This document shows positions 17,001 through 23,879 of a DNA stretch of 28,414 bases, one piece after another. The stretch spans positions 1 through 28,414 of the forward strand of contig JAILDR010000206.1 of assembly GCA_024689285.1 (NCBI GenBank). Reading direction: 5' to 3'. This DNA comes from Bacteroidales bacterium (GTDB lineage Bacteria; Bacteroidota; Bacteroidia; Bacteroidales; F082). Below the pieces are notes generated by a model, which saw nothing but the letters and a program-made list of their open reading frames with translations, was not told where the DNA came from and did no database searches. Within the stretch, counting starts at the first letter, position 1. Each line of letters starts with the position of its first letter. A program made the position numbers and the translations under genes.

Positions 17001-18679
17001 ATCTGAACCGCATTGCTGGCAGCATTGCCGCATTCGTTAGTAACTTTATAATGCAAATACCATCCATCGTATGTTCTTGGCACATTAAAAATACTAAACA
17101 ACTGATAGTTACCATTTTGAGTCTGGCTGATTTCCCATGCTCCCGTACCTGTTCCGTCATAAGTGGGAACCGACACATCAAGATCATCGCCAGCACAAAT
17201 GGCATCAGGAGGTGCCAACGTTGCAACATTGGAAGGAGCCACATTCACCGTCAGTTGCCGCGCTGGTGAGCTGTATACATATCCACAACTCCCCTCCACC
17301 ATATAGCGGATATACCAACCATTATAAGAAGCCGAAATATTATTAAGATTAAAAGTGGTATAATCTCCATTTTCCGTCGGTGAAGCCACCCAACCTTGAC
17401 TAAGAATTTGAGATCCGTTAGTACTATAGCCAGGTGCAGTCAGAGTTAAGCTTTGGCCTGCACAAATCGGTTGTATCTGAGGCGTTTGCCCCGTAAAGCT
17501 GGGGCCGTTGGTCACCGTGATTTGCACGGCATTGCTATGTCCTTCGCCACAATCGTTTGAAGCTGAATAGCGCACCCAGTTGCCATTCATCGAAAGCGGA
17601 ATGTTATTCGGGTCGAAAGTCTGAAAAGAGCCGTTTTGTGATGTGCTTTTCTCCCATTGTCCGGATACGCTTGGGTTGACCGTCGGCATAGGAATACCCA
17701 AAACACCTCCGGTACATATCGGACCTGGCGATGAGATGTTACTCACCACTGGTGCCTGCCCCACTGTAATATAAACCCAAGCTTCGCCAAAAACACCTTG
17801 TGCCGTAAAACCCACGCGGTATTTCAATTGATCCGTTCCAGAAAAAGACGCATCGTTAAAGCTATATTCTATGTTTTTATTGGGAAGCACCGTTGCCTCA
17901 CCGTGTGCAGGCTGTTGCAGAACCTGCACAATAGCATTCTGAATACCAGGAGAGATAACATCATTGGCAAGCACAGGAATTTCTACAGCTGTTCCCATAC
18001 ATGCCAGCGACCATGAGTCATTGCTCGCCGTCACGCTGTACACCGTATTCGGAGTGAAAGAGAGATGGTCTATGGCAAAGTCGTCTCCCCTACCATGCTC
18101 GCCTGTATACGCATCAACAATCTCAATGATGGCTTGCGTGGCATTGCCGCTGTTCCATGTAACGGTCCATTCGTGCCAATCAAAATTGCTTTGAGGAAGC
18201 GTATTGTCCGCACCCACCTGAATGCCATTGATTTTCAATCGCATCACAGCAGGATTAGGACTAATTATTCCCATATAATACTGTGACAAATTCCTGACTT
18301 GAGCTGAAAAAGTATAAACGGTGTTAGATGTAACTGGGACTGTTTGCCTCCATACCGCCTTCGAAGGATTGAGATTCCCACCAAAACCATTGAAAAGCAG
18401 ATAATAGCCCGAACCACCATAACCGGTAAGATTTGCCGGCCATCCTACATTTCCCACACCATGGGCCGAGGATGTAACATCATGGATAAAACGTCCCTCC
18501 AGGACGCCTCCCCCATAAATACGTTCATAATCCGAATAATTCTGATAAGCATAATTCGTTTGCTCAAAATCGGGGTTGTCGATGAGGTTTTGAGCCAAGG
18601 CTGATCCAACAGCAATAAAAATCACTGCAAACAAGGCCACAACAAACTTCATAGTCTTGAAATTCGACATTTTTGCCAT
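14015..18679 (-). CDS. Giant secreted T9SS repeat protein (1554 aa)
   Basis: Exported by signal peptide (about 1-29, ending GSALAQ). The order is: jelly-roll carbohydrate-binding-like domain (DNPDFEQ to IDHLSF); an Ig/cadherin-like domain; five Ig-like repeats of about 85 residues (pattern PICAGxxLxxxxP, GxWExSxxxNGxxxxF, NGxWIRYxxxNxCG, VQITV); two cysteine modules; two more Ig-like repeats; then seven cysteine modules of about 40-55 residues ending CDSI/CDSL/CDSV; a linker; and a T9SS type A sorting domain (VYPNPTKGTVTIE to GMVKRKVVVKN). Each cysteine module has paired Cys residues, predicted to form disulfides outside the cell. The ATG at 18679 or the ones at 18670 or 18652 could be the start. 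Likely a surface adhesin or matrix protein; ligand unknown. Confidence 0.9.
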   Translation of the reverse strand: MAKMSNFKTMKFVVALFAVIFIAVGSALAQNLIDNPDFEQTNYAYQNYSDYERIYGGGVLEGRFIHDVTSSAHGVGNVGWPANLTGYGGSGYYLLFNGFGGNLNPSKAVWRQTVPVTSNTVYTFSAQVRNLSQYYMGIISPNPAVMRLKINGIQVGADNTLPQSNFDWHEWTVTWNSGNATQAIIEIVDAYTGEHGRGDDFAIDHLSFTPNTVYSVTASNDSWSLACMGTAVEIPVLANDVISPGIQNAIVQVLQQPAHGEATVLPNKNIEYSFNDASFSGTDQLKYRVGFTAQGVFGEAWVYITVGQAPVVSNISSPGPICTGGVLGIPMPTVNPSVSGQWEKSTSQNGSFQTFDPNNIPLSMNGNWVRYSASNDCGEGHSNAVQITVTNGPSFTGQTPQIQPICAGQSLTLTAPGYSTNGSQILSQGWVASPTENGDYTTFNLNNISASYNGWYIRYMVEGSCGYVYSSPARQLTVNVAPSNVATLAPPDAICAGDDLDVSVPTYDGTGTGAWEISQTQNGNYQLFSIFNVPRTYDGWYLHYKVTNECGNAASNAVQIHVNDAPTIATPATPSAICAGGSFNLTTPTIQSNGFTISDQGWQIAATQSGSYSAFNNNNVQYSSNGYWIRYYAVNECGETQSTPVQITVNDTPVVGDITAPAGICAGESFNLTVPSVTWRHNNPGTCSGSWEIAPTSSGEFAALNNSNIPYSYNGYYIRYKAVNGCGTAYSSNVVQVTVYSIDPVDEGEITACDAIYHHGMYCDHDGTYVADSVTSNNCTIQVSWHFTLSEAYTETQSFTSCGPFTWPKNGQTYYASCTDTYTYESNNPLICDSIFTLVLTINDEPEILENIVAPQSACEGNPIGVTVPQYAMHHVDGGDAHWEYANSASGPFTPFDPSANNLGYGTYYLRYTIINNCGETNSNVVTFHINDTPEANMQLSAMQICEGESLVLPEVNVNWRNDNENDRVVQWQMSPTQNGTYAPIDPTMPMQLDHSGYWLRFMAQNGCGTDIVGPVMISVISSEDQWLETITACDSYELESGQIVTESTTIDYQVFEPCYHLVHQPIVINHSDYTIAPVTSCHDEFEWHGMTFYRSDQTQYASVVLTNIYDCDSVVELQLDFGEYAKITEQQTACDSYEWPRKPGSFYTESQIDSLFIQGNEDVCDSMIYLNLVLGQSYELEGEPITECSGFVWHGVPYFADAIVYDSLQTVGTHCDSIIAHNLTIIPSIEKDTSMVSCQPVWWNGHYFEEDGDQYTHVFTSQFGCDSIVTMHFSLSEQIEYEFDTLACESFIWYGNTCSGSGQYYSHLFQTPQGCDSLVTIHVNMNVTEYYTQFRTVCDSVEIDGVMYNELGNYYVYYDTVYSQNGCDSLIYRVNLTVNNSESIGLIDGDHDVYVASNLINGIYRYDIDTTGINSDVEWSISNPDWQIVESHDNYCLVLVSTPGSAVLMANFSTLSCGEMERQIAINAVFFGLDEHGIEVNVYPNPTKGTVTIEAEGIESIRLTNMMGQVLAWDEYDRSNSVSLNLNGFVPSVYLVEIKTINGMVKRKVVVKN

Positions 18680-18757
18680 TTTGTTTCTACTTTAATTGTA
18701 TACAAAACGCAATAAACTGCAAAAAGTATACCAATCAAAGGAAATTAATCACAGGTC

Positions 18758-19780
18758 TCACGCCTTGCGCTTCGCCCAAAAGTCCTTGAAATCGGCATAG
18801 TTTTTCTCCAAAAGTGCAGGTGTGTCAAGTGAATAAGGGCACTTCTCACGACAAGCATTGCAATGTTTGCACTTCTCGATTTTTTTCATCTTCTCAGCCC
18901 ATTCCTCAGTGAGATAAACGCTTAACGGAGCCCTGCGCAACAACAAACTCATACGTGCACAATCATTGATTTGGATGCCCATCGGACAAGGCATGCAGTA
19001 GCCACAGCCACGACAGAACTCACCTGCTAATTCAAGACGTTCTTTTTCAATCTTGCGCCACGATGCCGACGAAAGTTCCGGGGCGTGTTCTTGATAAGAA
19101 ATAAATTCGTCCAACTCGCTATCGCGCTGAATGCCCCAGATGGGCAATGCATGGTCAAACTGGTCAAGGAAAGCATAAGCCAAAGCTGAGTCAGTAATGA
19201 GGCCACCGGCAAGGGCTTTCATGCAGATAAAGCCCATGTTGTGTTTGTGGCAGGATTCCACTATCTTTTGGTCTTCATTCGACGAGAGGTAGCTGAAAGG
19301 ATACTGCAATGTGTCGTAACAATCACGTTCTATTGCCTCCAGAGCCACGCTCTGGCGATGGTTGCTGATGCCGATGAAGCGTATTTTGCCCTGCCTTTTG
19401 GCTACACGCATGGCATCGTACAAACCCTGTTTATCGCCTGGACGCGGACAGTAATCCGGATTGTGGAACTGATAAAGATCCAGATAGTCCGTTTTCAGAT
19501 TGCGCAACGTAGTGTGCAGGTCTTTCCAAAAATCCTCCATTGTGGTGGCAGCCGTCTTGGATGCGATGAGAACCTTACTGCGACGGTCAGCAAAAGCGGC
19601 TCCTATTTTTTCCTCACTATCGGTGTAAAACCGTGCTGTGTCATAAAAGTTTATTCCGTTATCAAACGCTTTGTGCAACAGATAGATAGCTTCCTTTTCC
19701 GAAATTCGTTGGATGGGCAGCGCGCCAAAACCGTTCTTGTTGACCTTGAGATTGGTCTTCCCTAATGTGATGATTTTCAT
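18758..19780 (-). CDS. Aldo/keto reductase with two ferredoxin-type cysteine motifs
   Basis: The 340-aa protein has an AKR barrel with the likely catalytic tetrad Asp47, Tyr52, Lys75 and His106, preceded by GFGALPIQ and followed by GKIRFIGISNH (131-141). The C-terminal part carries two cysteine groups: C256, C259, C262, C265 (CRGCGYCMPC) and C304, C307, C310, C314 (CKHCNACREKC), both followed by Pro, as in 4Fe-4S ferredoxin-like domains. Members of this AKR group are widespread in anaerobes; substrate is unknown. It is transcribed alone from a well-formed TTTG/TATCTTTG promoter. No signal peptide; cytoplasmic. Electron flow between iron-sulfur clusters and NAD(P)H is inferred, not shown. Confidence 0.92.
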   Translation of the reverse strand: MKIITLGKTNLKVNKNGFGALPIQRISEKEAIYLLHKAFDNGINFYDTARFYTDSEEKIGAAFADRRSKVLIASKTAATTMEDFWKDLHTTLRNLKTDYLDLYQFHNPDYCPRPGDKQGLYDAMRVAKRQGKIRFIGISNHRQSVALEAIERDCYDTLQYPFSYLSSNEDQKIVESCHKHNMGFICMKALAGGLITDSALAYAFLDQFDHALPIWGIQRDSELDEFISYQEHAPELSSASWRKIEKERLELAGEFCRGCGYCMPCPMGIQINDCARMSLLLRRAPLSVYLTEEWAEKMKKIEKCKHCNACREKCPYSLDTPALLEKNYADFKDFWAKRKA

Positions 19781-19799
19781 AGCCTATGACTTTGGGTGA

Positions 19800-19832
19800 C
19801 AAAGATATAAAAAAAAACTGATAGCAAACAAA
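19800..19832 (-). promoter_or_regulatory. Bacteroidetes-type promoter of the aldo/keto reductase
   Basis: Minus-strand TTTG (19829-19832), 20-nt-class spacer (21 nt), then TATCTTTG (19800-19807); both match the known -33/-7 signature. The ATG at 19780 follows after 19 nt. Confidence 0.6.
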
Positions 19833-19901
19833 TTTTGGCAAAAAAAAACGTTACACCTTGTTTTTTAATCGTTATTTAGTGCTGTTACACAAGAAAAAGA
19901 C

Positions 19902-19909
19902 TATTTTTG
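19902..19909 (+). promoter_or_regulatory. -7 box before aroQ
   Basis: TATTTTTG followed by C matches TAnnTTTG, 14 bp upstream of the ATG at 19924. It lies inside a longer open frame that begins at 19858, which supports 19924 as the true start. Confidence 0.55.
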
Positions 19910-19923
19910 CAAAAACTTTCAAA

Positions 19924-20337
19924 ATGAGAATCCTCATCCTCAACGGCCCCAATCTCAACCTGATTGGCAAGCGTGAACCTGAAATCTATGGACATACGTC
20001 TTTCGTGGATTTTATTCCAAAACTCATCGAAGCATTTCCGCAGCACGAGATTTCCTATTCCCAATCAAACCACGAAGGCACTCTCATTGACACTTTGCAA
20101 GAGGCTGACGGGCAATACGATGCCGTGGTTTTGAATCCTGGAGGCTATGCTCACACCTCAATCGCATTGGCCGATTGTATTCGTGCCATTAGCATCCCTG
20201 TGGTAGAAGTGCACATCTCTGACATCTCCCAACGTGAGCCCTACCGCCGTCATTCCTTCACCGCTGAAGCCTGCCAAGCATGTTTTTATGGAATGGGATT
20301 ACAAGGCTATAACAGAGCCATCGAATCATTAGGATAA
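19924..20337 (+). CDS. aroQ: 3-Dehydroquinate dehydratase, type II
   Basis: It dehydrates 3-dehydroquinate to 3-dehydroshikimate in the shikimate pathway. The chosen 137-aa protein starts MRILILNGPNLNLIGKREPE, which is the family's conserved N-terminus and matches the usual length of about 140-150. Tyr22 in IYG is the catalytic Tyr; QSNHEGTLID, LNPGGYAHTSIALAD and VEVHISDISQREPYRRHS contain the other active-site residues (Asn, His, Arg). A 22-codon N-terminal extension in the same frame is rejected because it contains the promoter box. The gene stands alone and converges on the glycosyltransferase gene, leaving a 38-bp gap in which I see no clear hairpin terminator. Confidence 0.96.
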   Translation: MRILILNGPNLNLIGKREPEIYGHTSFVDFIPKLIEAFPQHEISYSQSNHEGTLIDTLQEADGQYDAVVLNPGGYAHTSIALADCIRAISIPVVEVHISDISQREPYRRHSFTAEACQACFYGMGLQGYNRAIESLG

Positions 20338-20375
20338 TCCGATTCATTTTTTTTGAAACGCTATGATTTGTGTCT

Positions 20376-21398
20376 CTATAAGGTAAAATCCTTTTCACGC
20401 AACGCGCTGAACTTTTTCTTCCCTCCTAAAATGCTGTCGAAAACAATGTTCCTTTTGTAGATACAACTCACCATCTTGCGATCCAACTGATGTCGTTTGG
20501 CACGAAGATCTTTCAACCTATGATAGAAATCCCAATGCGCCTTGAAAACCATACGAAAGTCCTTGTAGCAACCTTCAAAGAGGAACTTGAACGCGGCTAT
20601 CCAATCGAGCAGAATACGGTATAGGATAATCCGACGCACACGATGTCTGGGCAGGTTCTTCACCAACAGCGACAGGTTATTACGGAAGTTAAGATAGGTT
20701 TTTCGAGGTGAGTTCTTCGGCAACGTTCCACCGCCAATATGGTAAACTTTCGACTGCGGGCAACAGTACACTTTGTAGCCAGCATTTTTCAGTCTCCAAC
20801 AAAGGTCGATTTCCTCCATGTGGGCAAAGAAACTGTCGTCAAGGCCACCCACCTTATGATACAAATCGGCGCGAACGAACATACAGGCTCCTGTGGCCCA
20901 AAACACCTCACGCAGGTCATCATACTGTCCTTCATCATTTTCCAGGTTCTGGAACACGCGTCCGCGACAGAATGGATAGCCATATTTGTCAATATAGCCT
21001 CCACAAGCGCCAGCATACTCAAATTGCTCTTTATGATAATACGACAGGATTTTCGGTTGACAGGCCGCAATCTCAGGATGGGCATCCATCAATTCAACCA
21101 CGGGCTCTATCCAGCCTGGAGCCACTTCGATATCGGAATTGAGCAACACATAATACTGAGCCTCAATTTGCCTCAAAGCCAGATTGTAGCCCGTAGCAAA
21201 GCCTCCATTGCTTCCATTCTCTATCAAGCGAACCTGTGGAAAACTATCATGCATCAATGCCAACGAATTGTCGGTCGAAGCATTGTCAGCCACGACCACC
21301 TCGGCCAAAGTGGGATCACAGTTGGCGAGAACACCTGGCAGAAACTGCTCAAGGAACTTCGCTCCGTTGTAGTTCAATATGACAACCGCTACTTTCAT
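20376..21398 (-). CDS. Family 2 glycosyltransferase
   Basis: A 340-aa GT-A-fold enzyme. The start at 21398 (MKVAVVILNYNG) overlaps the upstream stop in an ATGA; a longer frame upstream runs into the acyltransferase gene. Motifs: VVILNYNGA (5-13), DNAST (38-42), NGGFATGYN (64-72), LLNSDIE (85-91, DXD-like), FWATGACMFVRAD, GGLDDSFFAHMEEIDLCWR (acceptor/catalytic base region). The C-terminal part is basic and may associate with the membrane. This group transfers sugars (often rhamnose or related deoxysugars) to envelope glycans. The position after the LpxL-like gene suggests lipid A, lipopolysaccharide or glycolipid synthesis; donor and acceptor unknown. Confidence 0.92.
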   Translation of the reverse strand: MKVAVVILNYNGAKFLEQFLPGVLANCDPTLAEVVVADNASTDNSLALMHDSFPQVRLIENGSNGGFATGYNLALRQIEAQYYVLLNSDIEVAPGWIEPVVELMDAHPEIAACQPKILSYYHKEQFEYAGACGGYIDKYGYPFCRGRVFQNLENDEGQYDDLREVFWATGACMFVRADLYHKVGGLDDSFFAHMEEIDLCWRLKNAGYKVYCCPQSKVYHIGGGTLPKNSPRKTYLNFRNNLSLLVKNLPRHRVRRIILYRILLDWIAAFKFLFEGCYKDFRMVFKAHWDFYHRLKDLRAKRHQLDRKMVSCIYKRNIVFDSILGGKKKFSALREKDFTL

Positions 21399-22282
21399 GC
21401 TTTCTCTGTATTGTTTCGGTGGTGTTTCCAGCGGCGATGCGACCATAACCAATTGTCAGGATTTGATTTTATGAACCGCTCAACGCAACGCACGTATTTT
21501 TCCATAATCTCTCCGTCTGCAGCAGCTTTCGGTTCATCAACGACCAACTCGAAACTCACTTCATACCGTCCCCTACCCGTCCTTATCATACTTACAAAGA
21601 CCACTGCATAGTCGAGCTTTTTTGCAATGCGCTCAATGCCCGTAAACCAGCAGGTATCCTGATGCAGAAACTCAGTCCAATAATCCGACTCCAACCCATG
21701 TGAGGTTTGGTCAGACATCATCAGTACCCCGTTCTGCTTGTCACGCAGCTGCACCAAGCGCCGCAATACCGAGTTGGACTCTATCATCTCCAAATCACAA
21801 TCCTTAGTGCGCATGTAGAACATAAGACGATCGAACACGTCATTTTTTACCTTCTTGTAAATGCCCAGACCGTTATGTGGGGTCAATTCTGGTATCATTT
21901 TTCCAAACCACTCCCAATTGCCCGAATGCGGTATAGCATAAAAGACGTTCTTCTTCTTCTCGTACAATCGTTGCACAAGTTCCAGATTAGTTAAATTGAT
22001 ACGTTTTTTATAGCCACCGGCTCCCATACACATCATCTTGGGTGCCTCAACAAACAAATCGCAGAGATTGTGGTAAAATCTCCGTTCGATGGTTTTGACT
22101 GCCTTCAGGCCTTTCTCAGGAAACGAATTCAACAAATTCTTTCTGACCACTTTACGGCGATAATGTGCAATATGATAGACCAAAAAATAATAGATATCGG
22201 ACTTCAGATAAAGCAACCAGTAAGGGTGAACCGACAGGAAATTCACCCATCCTTTTATAATATGAAAGCCGATTTTCGACAT
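21395..22282 (-). CDS. LpxL/HtrB-like acyltransferase
   Basis: A 295-aa member of the lauroyl/myristoyl acyltransferase family, which adds secondary acyl chains to lipid A or other lipids at the inner membrane. The HX4E catalytic signature is His119-SGNW-Glu124 (in IPHSGNWEW), and the substrate-binding region contains GVLMMSDQTS. The C-terminal NWLWSHRRWK is the family's usual end. A single hydrophobic N-terminal region (about 10-37) suits membrane attachment. It starts 4 bp after the GWxTD gene and overlaps the glycosyltransferase start by 4 bp (ATGA), showing an operon with translational coupling. Bacteroidota LPS often has unusual acylation, so the exact substrate is uncertain. Confidence 0.93.
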   Translation of the reverse strand: MSKIGFHIIKGWVNFLSVHPYWLLYLKSDIYYFLVYHIAHYRRKVVRKNLLNSFPEKGLKAVKTIERRFYHNLCDLFVEAPKMMCMGAGGYKKRINLTNLELVQRLYEKKKNVFYAIPHSGNWEWFGKMIPELTPHNGLGIYKKVKNDVFDRLMFYMRTKDCDLEMIESNSVLRRLVQLRDKQNGVLMMSDQTSHGLESDYWTEFLHQDTCWFTGIERIAKKLDYAVVFVSMIRTGRGRYEVSFELVVDEPKAAADGEIMEKYVRCVERFIKSNPDNWLWSHRRWKHHRNNTEKA

Positions 22283-22285
22283 CGC

Positions 22286-23755
22286 TTATCTCGGGTTGTC
22301 ATACAGGTCACCAGCGTGCTTGCCCCAGCCTTCCTCGTAGTCGGTCTGGTCAACGCCTTCATCATAATGTTCACCATAGATGCGCGAATAGACTTCCAAC
22401 TTCCAGCGATAGTTGTTCAGTTCGCCAATCACATCGGAATGGATGAGCTGGTAGTCGTTGGTGGAGTCGTCCTTTGACATGAAGACGAATCTCTTGTTAC
22501 GCTGGTTGGCCACCACGTAATAATGCCAAATCTGGTAAGGATAGGCTCCTGGTTCGTTGGGACTGTCAACGATTTGGTCAGGCTGACCATATTTCAGGAA
22601 CACATAACCACGGTCGGTACGAAAGCCTGGAGTCGATGTGTTGGAGAACGAAGCATTGACACGACGCACCGCCGCCAAATAGTCATTAAAGGCATCTCTC
22701 GGGTTCAAGGGTGAACGCGTCGACCAGAAGTTGTAAAGATACTGCTGCATTGTCATCTTGTCGTCGGTGCGCACAAGTGAATGCGCATAGTCACGCTCGG
22801 CCTCACTGCTAATTGGCTCAAGATAACGGAGATAGCGACGTAAAGTATCAATGTTGTCAATGCTCGTTACAAAAGTATTAGCAATGTTTACTCCTGAAAT
22901 GTCTCTTATCTTATATCCTATTCCAGGATTGCTGCGTTGGAAAAAAACGCTGTTGGAGCAGATTAACGTGTTCGAGCGATCACGCATTTCCACAACGAGG
23001 TAATAGTTGCCCGACGGCAGGTTCTCGATGTCGATGGAGTTGATTAAAGGAGTGGCCTTGGCCACATCGAAACGCTTCGTGAAATAATAGTCCTGCATAA
23101 GCGAAGACGACTCGGCAGCTTCAATGTAATAGCAGACCATATACTTACCCTCGTCATACAAACGGTCACTATTGTATAGCTCAGTATAAAACTTCAGCTT
23201 GTCGGATGTCGTGCTATAGAATGGAAATACACGCGGGACAAAATCGTAACCACTTTTGGTGCATTCCGAAGGTGTAGTGGCTTTGCTGTAAGAGTCAAAC
23301 AGCAGAATATCCGAAACGGCGGGCATGTCCTTCGGATAATCCAAGTCGACGGTGACAGAAAGATTCACAGGGGCTCTATCACTACCTTTGTCGGTAATGA
23401 TGATTTCCATTACATACTCCCCGTTGGCCAAGGGAAAACGCTGCTGATTGACGAATGCACCATCCAGTTTCGAAGTATCGGTTACAATCGGGCTGTCCAA
23501 CAACACCTTTGAGAACGTTGTCTCTTCACCTTTCTTGAAAGCCGTGATGATTTCAAGAGTAGCCTTAAATTTTCCAGGTTGGAACTCTTTATAGGTAACT
23601 GACTTGCACTCAAATGCCAATGCATTCTCAACATAGGGCGTTTGTCCTGGCAGATTAAAGGTGGTGGTTGAAACAAAAGGATTCAACTTTTTCACCTGGG
23701 CTTGTGCTGAAATAGCAAAAAGTGCGATTACGAAGACAGATATATACTTTCTCAT
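22286..23755 (-). CDS. GWxTD domain-containing exported protein
   Basis: Start at 23755 gives a signal peptide (MRKYISVFVIALFAISAQAQ); the longer in-frame extension contains the promoter. The 489-aa mature-plus-signal protein has a beta-rich N-terminal half and a C-terminal GWxTD domain, seen as NFWSTRSPLNPRDAFNDY and then GFRTDRGYVFLKYGQPDQ near residue 380. The family is common in Bacteroidota and Acidobacteriota, usually one or few copies, with unknown molecular function. Its C-terminus is acidic (DYEEGWGKHAGDLYDNPR). Position in one operon with the LpxL-like acyltransferase and GT2 suggests an envelope role. Promoter at 23782-23812. Confidence 0.9.
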   Translation of the reverse strand: MRKYISVFVIALFAISAQAQVKKLNPFVSTTTFNLPGQTPYVENALAFECKSVTYKEFQPGKFKATLEIITAFKKGEETTFSKVLLDSPIVTDTSKLDGAFVNQQRFPLANGEYVMEIIITDKGSDRAPVNLSVTVDLDYPKDMPAVSDILLFDSYSKATTPSECTKSGYDFVPRVFPFYSTTSDKLKFYTELYNSDRLYDEGKYMVCYYIEAAESSSLMQDYYFTKRFDVAKATPLINSIDIENLPSGNYYLVVEMRDRSNTLICSNSVFFQRSNPGIGYKIRDISGVNIANTFVTSIDNIDTLRRYLRYLEPISSEAERDYAHSLVRTDDKMTMQQYLYNFWSTRSPLNPRDAFNDYLAAVRRVNASFSNTSTPGFRTDRGYVFLKYGQPDQIVDSPNEPGAYPYQIWHYYVVANQRNKRFVFMSKDDSTNDYQLIHSDVIGELNNYRWKLEVYSRIYGEHYDEGVDQTDYEEGWGKHAGDLYDNPR

Positions 23756-23781
23756 GGCTACAAAGTGTTTAATTTGTCTTG

Positions 23782-23812
23782 CAAAAATACCATACCTGTC
23801 ATTATGTGTCAA
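23782..23812 (-). promoter_or_regulatory. Promoter of the GWxTD-acyltransferase-GT2 operon
   Basis: Minus-strand TTG (23810-23812), 20-nt spacer, TATTTTTG followed by C (23782-23789): a good Bacteroidota -33/-7 pair. The GWxTD ATG is 26 nt downstream, which supports the start at 23755. Confidence 0.6.
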
Positions 23813-23879
23813 GTTTTCAGTTGTGCAAAATTTCAACATTTTTCAACAATATTTTTTTAAGTAGTTATTATTCAAATTA

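Noticed and set aside
19858..19923. Upstream extension of aroQ
   Set aside because: The extra 22 codons contain the TATTTTTG promoter box and are not part of the conserved AroQ N-terminus.
20739..21611. 290-codon plus-strand frame
   Set aside because: Antisense to the glycosyltransferase and acyltransferase genes, which have clear catalytic motifs.
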